From positions 19,202,539 to 19,266,538 of the forward strand of contig OX359250.1 in assembly GCA_947179485.1 (NCBI GenBank): a DNA stretch of 64,000 nucleotides, in the 5' to 3' direction. Under the pieces are notes generated by a model. It worked only from the letters and a program-made list of their open reading frames with translations, was not told the DNA's origin and did no database searches. Below, piece after piece: positions 1-16,097 of the stretch (the first letter of the stretch is position 1; each line of letters begins with the position of its first letter). Origin of the DNA: Allacma fusca (lineage: Eukaryota > Arthropoda > Collembola > Symphypleona > Sminthuridae). The translations under genes were made by a program, and so were the position numbers.

Positions 1-3000
1 GGTCATATATCTCTCCTATTTTTACATCAACAGTTAGCAGCGTGTATTGTCAGGTTTTATAACTGGGCTCAGCCGCAGTCACTATCGATTTTAAAACCCC
101 GGAAATGATAAATGATAAACAACCTGGTCATTTAAAATATGGAAACCTCTGGTATCATGTTCGAATACTTTCCACACAATTCAGGAAGAAGCTACATATA
201 TTGCAAATAAGTATCAAAGGGCCCAGAGTGAGTGCATAATGTATTATCTAGGCAAATAAGGTAAGTATACAGTTTGTAAACCAAGGGAATACAGAGTCGG
301 AGCTAATCTTGAAATTTATGGAAGTTGATAATATCAACGATATGAAAATATTGGTAATCACATCATCATGCAAAGTAACGTGATCGTTCCCTAGCTTTTA
401 GCAGCACACAAAAATGTAAATTATCTCAAACCTTATTTGTTTTTCTAATTCATCATCATTGAAACTTAGATGAACGAAAACCAGAGTGAACAAAATCCCA
501 CACGCAAAATACTGAAACTTGATATACTTCGCAAACTATTACATAGAAGCCATAAATGGAATTTCCGAAATCGGTAGCGGCAGCAATGAAGTGTACAATA
601 CACTCCTCCAATTACATATTATGTAAGGAAGTCAGGGGAATTCGCCCCACGCCGCCATTCCAACAAAATACAGACATATGGGCTTGCATTGAAGTGCAAA
701 ATGTATGTATGACTGCTGAATAATTATGCCCCAAACACATTGACTAAATGTGACTTACTACAAGGAAATATTGCCGCATCTCCTTGTCCCGATTGTCAGC
801 CCATGGAATGGATCACCAAGGAACATTTTAATTATTGTTTTACTCACAGACGTTATTGCCTTTGAGTATTTGGAATGCAATTAATTACAATACTCTGACT
901 TCGCGCATAGTTCAAAGCATTCTTGACACAGCTTTGCATCCTAACCAATGAGTAGGAAAGTCGGGAAAAGGAAAGTACTATAGATTATATACTGTCTGTT
1001 TTGTGCATTTGACTAGTATGCACGTGAAAAACATTCAAACGTCTGTTCTGATAAACTTCCCCTTTCCTCTGAAGGATCCATACTAATAGCTACAGAAGCA
1101 ATTCGGGTATTAATTCAAGTAGAAAGCTGTGAATAGATAATTACATATTTCAAAATAACGAGACTTAAGCTGATTTCGTAGGGGCTTACTTCTTTCATAG
1201 CCCCTATTAGATTTGCAAAATATTATGAGAGTCTACTTACATGGGTACTTAGTATTTCTTTGCATGCCATAAAGTCCAGACGTTACAGTGCAGGCCGGCA
1301 GCTGGTAAACATTACAAAAATCTATCTTGTGGCTCCACTAGACGCAAATATAGCAGTAATAATACGTGCTAATATATACTGATTCAAAGAATTTACTTTG
1401 ACAAGAGTCACTCTCATGGTCTTATCATTGCGAATGGCGTCAACAAGTCGTTGCCTTTGTAACGACTTTGGCCGAAATTGCGAGAAGATAAATGAATTTG
1501 AGCAGCTATAGACAATATACATAACGAAAGGTAAATGGTCACTCAGCAAAATAATGTGCACCCTGGCGAGGTACGCATTACAAAAATGTTACTCATCCGA
1601 TCAATAACATGTTTAAAAAAAAGACAGGCCAAAGCCCCAGATTTGAAATTATCGGTACTCTCCCCCTATGAGAAAAACAATTTCTAATGAACATGTCCAG
1701 CATTAGTGATAACACATAATTACAATGGTTTGCTCAACTATAATAGTTCCAAAAATAGCTTGTTTTCACAAGGAAATTCCCCCCTCGCTTAATAACATTC
1801 ATTTAGAGCAATTAGAAATAGATATCAATATTTGCATGTGTGAATGTAGCTGACAATAGCTGAGTAGACATATGTGTTTAGCCTTTAACCGCCAGCAGTG
1901 AACACCCGACTGGATGTTGTTCATTAAAGCTATTATTTGTCAGGTGGCAATTCCTTATTTATAAAAATATTTTGTTTTACACGTGAAACCTGATATCTGA
2001 AAATAAAATGTCAGAGTCACAGAATAAATGCTTGGGATCTCAAAGGTTTCTCAGGCATTGTTGGTCATGTTTGTGAAAAACCATTTTTCCACAAACATTC
2101 CTCAAACCAAGCCAGAGCCTGATTTCATGAGAACAGTAAGGTAAAAACCAGTTGAATTATGAGTTTTTCCGGACCATCTGATTCGAAAATAATTAAAACA
2201 TTGGTGTACTCATGTAATTTGAATTTTTATGAAGTCGTAGGGTCGAAAATAAATACAATGTATGTAATTAAGTGTACATATATTGTGTGAAGTCTGTAAA
2301 GCTAGTACCATGGTAGGGAATCGCACCCTTACAGAATGACCTCTTGTCAAGATACATGCCGGAGTGTGAAGTTGAAGGAAATAATAGAAGTTAAAATAAC
2401 ACACTTGAAGTTATAATTACAGGAATAGAGAGTTCGCATTGCGTGTAGGTATTTCTTCCTGCTTCACCATAAATTGAAGCACTGAACATGCAGAGAGATA
2501 CGACGGGACGGGAAAGTGAAAGTTACGTGATTCTCTCCTCCAGTCAACCTTCTCTCTACAGTATACTCAAATCCAATCCCTAAGCCTTGGAACTAACACT
2601 GCTGGCTACAAATACTTGCTTTAACTTTACCAGAGCAGAATGTAATAGCAAAAGGAGGAGATGCCGCGAAGGGAAACGCTAAGATTCTGTTTTCTGAAGC
2701 TGTAGCTTAAGAAACTGAGACAGGAGGTCATAAATATTCAATTTGGTTGAATGCAAACAACGGCTGGCTCAGAAACAAAAAACCCTACCGGTGAAGAAGT
2801 TTTGTACTTGAGTAAAATCAAGTCCTCTAAAGTTTTAAAATTATAATCGCTGACTTTATACCTACCAAATATTTCCCTTGTGCAGAAAAACTATGGAAAA
2901 ATACTAGGCCCTTAGATAAATGATTTCATACAGACCCCAGGGATCTGTCCTTAGGTAAAAGGTGTTCCATGGAATATTGTATATGTCCTCTATGCCTACA

Positions 3001-6000
3001 ATTCAAGCATTGTGTATTGTTTATAACGCAGGAAATCCAGCTTGCTCCTCATAACAAATTATACTATTTATTATTATTGAACGAGCGGAGTCTTTCTTCA
3101 AGCGTACTAAAATGCTTTCAATGTCTCTCCAGTTCAATTTCTATACTTACAAATAAATATGAAAAGGGTCGAGTCTTTTAGGGACGGCCTATCTTCCTAC
3201 GCACACAATACAGTAGAAACTTCTCCCTGGACGTTCATCAATTCCATTCTTCCCTTTCATTTTCACTCAACATATGTATGTATGTAAATATGTGTAGGAT
3301 ACATATGTATACAAGAAATCGTGTTTATCACGATCAGTCAAGCATATTTAGGAAAGGTACAGAAGCAATTAATTCGGTTTTCAATGTGGGCTGTAATTTT
3401 AAATCGATAATTTTTCTTCCAGTAGTCGGCATAAAAGCAAGCACAATCAGTACTATTTAATATAGATAAATAAATAACACTACAGGGTACAGGCAATAGG
3501 CTGTTCCATAAAACAATAATAGAGGTGTATTACAGTCTATAATTTATAGACTTAATGAATAAGTAATAGCCTCGCGGTTGTAACGTGAATATGATGTGCA
3601 ATTTCCATGTCATGGTAGATTTAATAACTGCGCAGGAATATTAAAACGAGAAAATGAAGTTCAAGCGCTTCTGAGTAATTAAATTTAATCGACACATGAC
3701 TAAATCACATCATTGAGATTTGCCCCGTCAGCGGTCGAATTACGAAAATGACATCTGAAATGGTGAAAATCTGTAGACAGTGTACGTAAGTATAACTGTA
3801 GATGTATGTTCATATGAATGTTAGATGTTACAACGTGCCAAGCCTACAAACAAATCTTGGAGCAGTTGGTAGCAGTGGCTGATAATAAACGTGACCATGC
3901 GGCCTGGTGCTACAACTTGATCTTATTGTTAGGTTAGCTATTAGCGCTTGGCAATCCTGGCATTCACCCCCTAATATTTGCACTATGTACATTTGACGCA
4001 TGTAAGAGGACAAAGTCAACAAAACGTAGTAATTAAGTCAGCATGATTGAAGAGACCGATCAATACATATGTTGGGTCACATCACATCCGTCACTCTGGC
4101 AGTTCCCCATACGACGGTATGTAAAATGATATTTGAACGACAAACATTATAGCATCTGGTAAAACGTGCGTATGTAGTCTTAATTACCCAAATGGTTATT
4201 TTTACTGAGAACTGGCATATGAAGATAAATAATTGCTGTTAATTCACATTTTCCCACGACATAATTTTCAACGGAGCTGTAATCACTTCGATACAGATTA
4301 TATTCCGATGCGAGGGAGGCAGTGTTAGTAGCATGTCAATGAGGTAAATTTTAGCATTGTCGGAAGTGATAACACTGATAAGAAGAGACTATGAACGAAG
4401 ATTTGTCATCGTGTAAGTATGTCGCAAGCTAAGTAATTCCAAATTGAGTAGTAATTATTTTTGTAATGAAACAATTCTCAGCAGACATACCTAATGTACA
4501 GTAACAGTACCCATTTATTTCTCACTGCTTATAAAGAGTTAGATTTGTGATTTATTTTTTACAACTTCGCCATTTCATGATTAGTAAACATAGAACGTCG
4601 GCTGAAAACATCCATCACGTGTGTCAATTGAATCACAACGGCTATTTTGATCAGGTCAGGGTCAATAACAAGACAAAATAATAAACTATACGTTAACTTT
4701 TGTGTACCTACGAGTCTAAAGATTACACACTCATTCAACTATATCGAAAATATTTTTCTTTTTTATACTATATATTCAATTCTAAAATCTAGATTAAAAG
4801 TAAATAGACCCTTAATAAAAATAGAATCATTAGGTAAAAATTGCTTGATACCTTCATTAAATTCCTCAAATTTTATTTCGATAACCGAACACTTGAACAA
4901 AGGTTTTGCTTGAGAACAGTCGGACAAAATTTTAGCACTGTAAACGATTGTAGCTCGACAGAGATAATTTATTCTTTATGTTCTTGCTACCTCAATTAAT
5001 TTAAGAACATAATGAAACGCTCAAGGAAATGCATGTATATAATACCCTAAAGTTCCGTGTCCAACGGTTAAAATTTTCACAAATGTGTTTTCGTAAAGGC
5101 CATCAATGCCTTAATGATAAATCATAAAATAATTTTTAAGTATGAAATCTGCAGACATAACTCCTTCCAAAAAGATTACAATACAAGTGATAGTAGGTGC
5201 TAGCTTTTTTTGTTGCCTAATATAACCTCATCAGCAAGAGTATTTCAGTTTCATAATATTCGCAACTGAAATCTGGTTGCAATTCGTTATTTAACAAATG
5301 AAGAAAAATGGTTAATTAAACCGCCTAAATTCTTAACAGACAATTTTTGAGCTCACGTAATCAATTATTTCATTTCCGAGTAATGTGGAAAAGATTTTCG
5401 AATATTACATTAATAATTATCTTATTAGCAACAGCAGTTATTGATATTTCGTGTAGAGACACTTTTAAATGCTGCTTATGGGGAACAAAAAAGTCTATCC
5501 ATCAAGGTAAACTGCACCGAAGCGGATGCAGGAAATTAACTACATGGGTCCGACACGATGATTTACTTCTTAGCACATACACTGCATTTTACAGCACATT
5601 AAGTACTGGCAAATGTGAACCTGTCCAACTTCATGAAAAACCTCCAAACATCTACACCACGCCTAAACGTGAAAATTCTAAATAGGAATAATGTTCAATT
5701 CTACAAAATAAAATACAATAATTCCTGTGATTTATTTTAAGTTCTAAAATGTTAATTAATTGTTTTATTTATACTGAATCGATAAAAGGTATGAAAATTT
5801 ATACTCCTTTCAATGCATACAGTAATTCCACAGTAAAGTTCACCAACTCATCTGGATTTGAAACTTCATCTATTGTAATAATAAACTTCTCACTGCGAAT
5901 TCCCGCACTTAAGATTATTTTAAAAGATTTATGTTTAAGAGTGATATAAATCACACTTGAAGTCACGTTTGTTGTTCATCTGTTAACCACCATTTAAATA

Positions 6001-7232
6001 GGTTCTTTCAGTATTCAGAACAATCGAATGTTGAAAATCGCATGTAGGTATACGCATATAGGAAAGTAAAAATGAAGACAAATACGAGACGGACTGATTT
6101 AAGATTTAAAATATAATAAAATTCACAACTGAATAAACAAAAAGCAAAGGGGCTTCCTTGTACATGGGGATCGATTTAATCATCGTACAAAATACAGCCA
6201 ATTATTACGAATAAATTTTAAGTATTTCCTTTTCCTTCAACTGAAATGTTTTTTTCCGACAAAACACTATAACAGATCAATGCTTCATGTACACAGTACC
6301 CATCGCACAAGATCATACCATATAACCAAAGTACAAACATTTTTAAACGTAATTTTTGCTGATGTTTATGAAGAATTATTTTATACTGCTGAAAATCTGA
6401 TTGATTCAATACGTAACGCAAAATTTTTTTTGTAAGAAATAAATAATGATAGCAATTTGAATTTACTCATCAAAAGGCTTTCCGTTTATACCATCACACT
6501 TTATCTAACAGAGCTCGGTTCCTCCCATTGGATAATAGATTGAAAGTTTTTATTATTCAGACTTTACTTCTTGATGTGGATTTTCGTCAACAAGCACTCA
6601 CTGTCTTGAGTACAAAAAATGCCTCAACTCAGGGAAAACGCTTTGGACATATGAATTAAATTATTTCACAAGTCAGTGATACGTGTACATTTACCACCAT
6701 AATATGTACAAACTCACATAAATTTAATATTAAGAACATTAAGGCAAAACTCAACAAAAACAAAAAAGCGACCAAGAGAAATAATTTAATTACTGCTCTT
6801 ACTGTGAACACTTTGTATTAATAGTATTAACATGAATATTTATATTTCACCATTTTTGCGTAGTCGAGTTACCCAGTAATAAAATTCAGCGTTCATCAAG
6901 AAGTAAAGATTTCAAAAATTAACGTATTTTAAGTTATATTATGCTTACACATACACGTAACGAATACAAACTTCTATGTATCGTCAATGGGATGGACACT
7001 TGTCTTAATTTTTATTGAGGCATGAATGATTATTCTGGGATTTAAAAGACTCAGACAGGTGTTATTACTCTTAAACTATATTTTAAAAAAGCCTTTTGGA
7101 GGGTTGTGTAGATTTCAATGGGAAGTTTACAATTAGTTTTAGACTTAGCCTTAGTATTATTTCTGAATATCTCCCTCGCTGGTCTTCACGTTTCTTTATA
7201 ACTGATAAATGAAGAAATATTCGAAAGTTAAT
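1..7232. other. Gene-poor flank downstream of CK2 alpha
   Basis: I see no exon chain, conserved protein or RNA gene here. The sequence is AT-rich with only short chance reading frames. The stretch just below 7233 must carry the CK2 alpha 3' UTR; minus-strand AATAAA-type signals lie around 7007-7013. ATGTATGT-type simple sequence occurs near 3270-3310. One weak small-protein candidate is listed separately. Confidence 0.6.
5383..5685 (+). CDS. Possible small secreted peptide (weak candidate)
   Basis: This 100-residue frame starts at an ATG and ends at TAG. Its N terminus looks like a signal peptide: a basic start (MWKRF), a hydrophobic run at residues 8-20, then a polar D-I-S and Cys24. The rest is basic, with cysteines at 24, 30, 31, 49 and 78. 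An AATAAA lies about 20 bases after the stop. I recognise no family, and the odd number of cysteines is not a known knottin or defensin pattern. It may be a chance frame in AT-rich DNA; no upstream exon or promoter could be shown. Confidence 0.18.
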   Translation: MWKRFSNITLIIILLATAVIDISCRDTFKCCLWGTKKSIHQGKLHRSGCRKLTTWVRHDDLLLSTYTAFYSTLSTGKCEPVQLHEKPPNIYTTPKRENSK

Positions 7233-10859
<3,627 letters not shown>

Positions 10860-11052
10860 TCTGTTTCTAACGGGATGAGATAGTTGTAAACTTTTTGAAA
10901 ATTTTAGTCCTAACTGATTTCCACTTTTGGTGTTGAGAATCAGTAAAGAACGCAATGTCACCGGCTGCGTTCTTTCTTATTTTATTTCAACACTGAGGGA
11001 CTACGAGGGATTCCTAGCACTTTTTACTGCCGAGCGGATAATCTAGCAGAGT

Positions 11053-11069
11053 ACACACACACACACACA
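11053..11069. repeat. AC dinucleotide microsatellite
   Basis: An uninterrupted run of about eight AC units lies just upstream of CK2 alpha. It is an ordinary short simple repeat. Confidence 0.9.
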
Positions 11070-11623
11070 ATCGGAGAAACTCTGTATAAATACTACTACG
11101 GGTTATATGGACTCGTTGGTTCGTTCATGGGCTTGCTGCCGTGCTGCTTCCTTTCAGGTTTCGTTCGGCTTTTGCTTGACTTTTTAAGCACCTAAGATGG
11201 ATTCTGGCCTAGTTATGCTCCGAGTTCCCCGAAGGACCGTCTGGTGCCGCTGCAACGCTCATCTCTCCTTCCACCCTCTGTTGCCCAATACAATAGGGCC
11301 AAATTCAAACCTTCTTCACTAGTACACGGAACGGAACGGAGTAGCCCGCAGTCCATATATACAAGCACAAGCAGCCCTGTATAGAACGTATAGCATAGCA
11401 TAGCGTACAGTAATTATATCGTTGTTTGTACAATTTTAAACTCCGCGCCCTCCACGTTCACTGGCACCAGGCAATACCACCTGTATCCCATAAGGAACGA
11501 TCCTAATGATTAAGAACGTAGACTTGACATATATGCGTGGAGATTTAAATTCTCCCGCTCGTATCTTTGACCTTCTAAGGCCTCTAAGGCCCGGGATCCT
11601 TCCTAGAACGGGCTCTGGGAAGG

Positions 11624-11649
11624 ACCAAAAGAGCGGGCGCTCTTTTGGT
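11624..11649. repeat. Perfect 12-bp inverted repeat (hairpin)
   Basis: Arms ACCAAAAGAGCG and its exact complement are separated by two G bases. It lies in a GC-rich patch containing AAGGCCTCTAAGGCC, in otherwise AT-rich DNA. No associated gene or transposon end was found. Confidence 0.6.
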
Positions 11650-12256
11650 TGACGTATAATGTTAGACTGAAGGCCTGTGAAGTGGGCTTGATATTTAAGG
11701 TTATTTTATTATTCAAGAATAAATTATTAATTGGAAATTAAATAAAGCTTGTAGAAGCTCCTGTGACAGCTATCAGTTGATGGGAAATGCAATTGAATAT
11801 AAAGAACAAAGGCAATAGATGGCTTTAGCTTCAGCTTACTGCTGTACATATGTATTTGTGTGTGTGTTTATACGTGACCCCTCATAATTTTCTGGAGTTA
11901 GAAGGATGACCCGATCGCCTTCAAAAAAGGTCAATGATTCATTCTGTTCTAGTGTACGCCTAAAAAACTAATAGGAAGGAATTATTGCATTTTTTTTAAA
12001 ATTATAGAATGAAATGTGTAATGAAGTCTTTCAAAGCGTAGTAAATAGAAAATACAATATACTATCATCCTTTCAAAATACAAAATGTATTTTGGACAGC
12101 TCTGTGATTTGTCTTGAATGGTGACTCTGATTTGCTCATTGCGTGGAGCTAATTCAGGTATTTATTGTCTACCCGATGGGACGACCCTCGTCAAACCTAC
12201 TGGAAATTATGCATATAAGGAATCCGGTCACAATCACAAGTTCCTTTGGGCATAGT

Positions 12257-12271
12257 GAGGTCATTGACCTC
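12257..12271. promoter_or_regulatory. Perfect IR1 nuclear-receptor type element
   Basis: GAGGTCATTGACCTC is a perfect palindrome of two AGGTCA half-sites with one spacer base. This is the architecture bound by EcR/USP (ecdysone response elements) and related receptors. It lies about 1.4 kb upstream of the CK2 alpha start. A second small hairpin (GGGAG-CTGT-CTCCC, 12272-12285) abuts it. The match is seen in the sequence; function is inferred, and a 15-mer can arise by chance. Confidence 0.3.
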
Positions 12272-13919
12272 GGGAGCTGTCTCCCGAATCCGGGGTTAAA
12301 GAGAAAAATTGTGTATAATAATAAAGCGTATGATAATTTTTTTAATTTTCATTGATCTCTTCTCATCTTCAATGAAAAAACGTATTATGTGATGACTGGT
12401 GACCTTGCTATATCTGATAGCAAAAAGACTAGCTTTCAAATATTGTAAGGTCACCATGAAGTTAGCAAATTTTTGACATTGCAGCTACGACCGTTCGTGG
12501 GTTCCACTGGCAATTGATGGGGATTATTGATACAACGCTATTAAGTATAAGGGGTAGGCCCGTTACCCGGGCCCTGGGAAAGCTTAATGTATGCATAAAT
12601 CCTGCGTGCAGAGTGCCGGGGAGCAAAGATGAGCGCCTCACTTATATTAGGCTGCCTTTAGAAATGTATGAAATTTCAGGGATTATTGGGTAGGATCAGT
12701 AATTCTGTTGGCTCTGTTCTGTCGGCAAAAGTAGGGTTGAATTCACAGAAGGACTACTCAATATGTAGGCTCCGCTAGCTTTGGCCTTGGTATTTCGTTA
12801 CGGATTGGAGTAGCACGAAATAATTTGTTTAACGCTCCAAATTATTTTGTTGTAATAACATCAAATAAATACGGAAGATAAGTTCAGGTATAAAGTTGTC
12901 TGCTTATCTGTTATTGTACTTGAGGCAAAAGGCCGGTTGACCAAATACTGCTCGTATATAATAAGTATGGTTTAAGAATATTTCTCAAAATAAGACAGAC
13001 TTCAAAAATAAAATCAGGAATACAGTTGTATTGTTAGTATGTATGTCATTGCAATAGGCTGGGGATTTATTTGTTGAAGTATGTAGCCGAGGCTATGTTT
13101 GTATACTTCTGCCTATATAGGCATGTAGGCAGGGAGCCTCCGTGGAAAAGCCTGTACATTATTTATGGCTTGACACATACATATATTTGCCTGCTTATCG
13201 GCTGTATATAGGTTCAACGATTAAATTAATATGTAGGCTGAATGTAGGAGAGGTGATATATTTGCCCATCATTGGTGGAGAGTTAAAAAGTTGTGGAGAA
13301 GCCTAGACGTGGACATACACAACGGCTGGAAAAATTGTATGTAGGTTGTCTTCACCTTCAGTCGTCGTGACTCACTCCTAATCACTTTCACCAATGTGAA
13401 CTTCCCTGAAACTGATAATTCTCCGAACAAGGACAGAGGTCACCGACGACAAGATTCTGTAAAGTATATAAATTGCATCGATCATGTCACTCCTTCCTGG
13501 AAGTTGTAAATATCTGGAGCTGAGGACAAGAACTTCGCTCTAAATATAATATGACACAATACATACTTGTACAGTGGGCGCACTGTGTTTAGACCCCCTG
13601 CTAGGTTCTCTGACTATGAAAGTCTGATAATGTCATTTTTTATGAACGGTCTATCCATTACACAAAATGTTTCAAAACGGTGTGTTTTTAGCAAATTTCT
13701 TGCGGAGTCTGATATCATCTTAGGTCAAAAATTGCGGTCTCAGACTTAAAATTGTGAGACAGAATTATGAATCATTTGACAAGTCATGCACATAATTCTC
13801 AACATAGGAACATGTGGTGTAGTTCCCCGAAATTTCCTACAAATGAGCATCAAAGGAAGTTTTAGGAAAATGTTTGCTATAAAAAACAATTTATTCAGAA
13901 TTTGTAAAAAAAAAAGTAA

Positions 13920-14090
13920 TGACTATGCTTCAAATTCTTGACGATTATGACCTCAATTTTTGTGCTGGGTCAATGAAACAAATTTTGACAAATCTGGAAT
14001 ATAATTGGCCACAAAATGGGGGAATAAAACATTTTGCATCGTCCTCGCTTATTCGGGCTAGGGAGGAAGGATATGATATACCTTGTCGAA
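13920..14090 (-). repeat. Fragment of long-TIR MITE family
   Basis: On the minus strand this matches the copies at 26860 and 18042 through the block that includes TTTCATTGA..AGGTCAAAAATTGCGGTC and CTTGAAGC. A short forward piece of the same end (AGGTCAAAAATTGCGGTC) lies at about 13721-13740, so 13.7-14.1 kb may be one decayed copy. No protein remains. Confidence 0.55.
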
Positions 14091-15109
14091 AAAAATAGGT
14101 TGACCTTTTGACATTTTCGTAAACCTGGTTATGGTACTTTGTGGAACTTAAGGCTAAAATCATAGCTTGTGCTATGTCTAGTTGTATGGAGGGTTCTGTG
14201 CCAACATGAATAAATATGTACTTTTTGATATTGTAGTAAGTACGCACAACGGTACACAAAATCTAAAAGGTTCGGGTTTATTTAAAGCTTGGATCACTTT
14301 TATTTTGACTGTCCCAATTTTTGTTTGTTGTGGTTACTGTGTATATTTGACTTCCACCCGTATTGTTGCTATAATATGAATTATTATTACTCACTATTGG
14401 TACGGTACTATATTTAGGGAGAAAATGCGGTTATTCTTGATAATGACGGCAATTAAGCGTGTTACGGATACCGTTAATAATTGATTGATTTGAAGTTTTC
14501 ATATATTTTGAAATAATTTTTGTTCGAGTTTTAGCATTCTGTTTCAATTTTTGACGTTCAGAATTATTTCTTATTTGTTACTTATTGGTAGTGACAGTGT
14601 ATGATTTTTTTTGTAGAAACGATTTTGCAGGGAAGACCTTAGTTATGTAGGGGCAATGAGATAATATCGACCAATTCCTACCGCTGCGCTGTAATTTTCA
14701 AACATAACGAAATGTCAGTATTGGAACATTTCTAACTTTGTAGTTATGTACAGAAGGTGTCATGGGTCCCAAGTCAACCACAATTGTGTCTGCTCAAGAT
14801 GCGTAATATTTCCACGGGCTCTAAAATATCTTGAAAAGAGGTTGGGACTTGTAAAATTAAATTAAATAAATTTGTAAATAAGGGGATTTAGTTTCGCTGT
14901 ATACGGTCACATTTTAGGCCTTGACACCGCAATGTATGACTTAGGACGATAATATTAGACTCAAGTTAATATCCATGAGATTTACTACAAGCACAAACAG
15001 CGTTCTAAAATATTTTTAGGAACGCCAGACTCTCTAAGAAAATTGACGTGATAAGAAATTCCGCACTTTCCAGAACAGAATTTCCTCAATCTTTTTGCGG
15101 TTTTAGGGT

Positions 15110-16089
15110 TAGGAATGGGACTGTTCTGGTCCGGACCAGAAATTTTGGTCTGTTCTGGTCTGTTCCATGGTCTGTTCCGGTCTGTTCCCAGGTTACGAAA
15201 GGACCAAATGTATCTGGTCCAAGAACCTTGATAGACCAATTAAACCTGGTCCAGCTCAAGGAACAGACTGTTTGGTCCTTTGTTTGGCGCAGACCATTTG
15301 GAACGTTCCAGCATACATTTCAAATGGTCGGACCAGAATCGATAGATGACCATTCAAGTATTTCCAATTCCCGCGAATAGAATAGCATTGCTAGATTGTA
15401 CAGCATGATACGATCGAGAGACGATACGATACAAGCTGGGTGAAAAACAAAGGAGATTTCTCGACGTGTCGTGGAGAACATTCTTCTATCCAGAATCATT
15501 CATTGTGTCCGCGAGACGTTAATATTTAGTATTGGTTAGTAAGGAAGACATTTGTAAAAATTCCTGTTGTAAAAATAAAAAAATATCCGAAATTGTAATT
15601 ATTAATATACATAATATTAACAATAATAAATAAATAAATTATTAGTAATATATTTATTGATTATTAATACTAGATTTACTAATTATTAATAGTTTCTATT
15701 AATATAATAATTATTACTACAATTTTCAGAGGTTCGTTCATTATCATTTTGCTGGCAATTTTACTTTTTTTCAAATAATCAAATAAATTATTCAAAACAT
15801 TATCTAATTTGTCAAATGCTTGCATGTTGTGATTTGTGATCGTATGATGAACCTATTTGGTCCTAGTGGTCTAGTCTGGTCTGTTCCGGTCTGGTCCGAG
15901 TTATTTAGAGGAACAGAACATATGTTCCTGTTCCAGCAATTTGTACGGACCAGATGGTTCCGGTCCTAATGTCTAAAAGACCTTATGGTCCTGGTCCTAC
16001 ACTGAGAACAGATCAAATGGTCTGGTCCAGGCTCAAGGACCAGACCATTACAAGAAATCCTGGAACATTCCGGAACAGTCCCACTCCTA
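15110..16089. mobile_element. Non-autonomous hAT-type DNA transposon
   Basis: The two ends are inverted copies of TAGGARTGGGACTGTTCYGG. They are flanked by a perfect 8-bp direct repeat TTTAGGGT (15102-15109 and 16090-16097), the target duplication length and TIR style of hAT elements. The element is 980 bp, has no transposase frame and so must be moved in trans. Its two arms are packed with GGTCTGTTCYGGTCC-like motifs in both orientations, while the centre (about 15580-15740) is nearly pure A/T. The intact target duplication suggests a fairly recent insertion. Confidence 0.85.
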
Positions 16090-16097
16090 TTTAGGGT

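Larger units (their letters stand above)
10860..15109. other. Intergenic DNA upstream of CK2 alpha
   Basis: The first few hundred bases should include the CK2 alpha 5' UTR and promoter; a short AC microsatellite lies at 11053-11069. Beyond that I see no gene. A GC-rich hairpin at 11624-11649 and a palindromic AGGTCA element at 12257-12271 are listed separately. From about 13.7 kb the DNA becomes repeat debris. Confidence 0.5.

Noticed and set aside
14985..15380. Overlapping frames on both strands with repeated NRPWNRPEQ-like words
   Set aside because: They come from the subterminal motif array of the hAT element.
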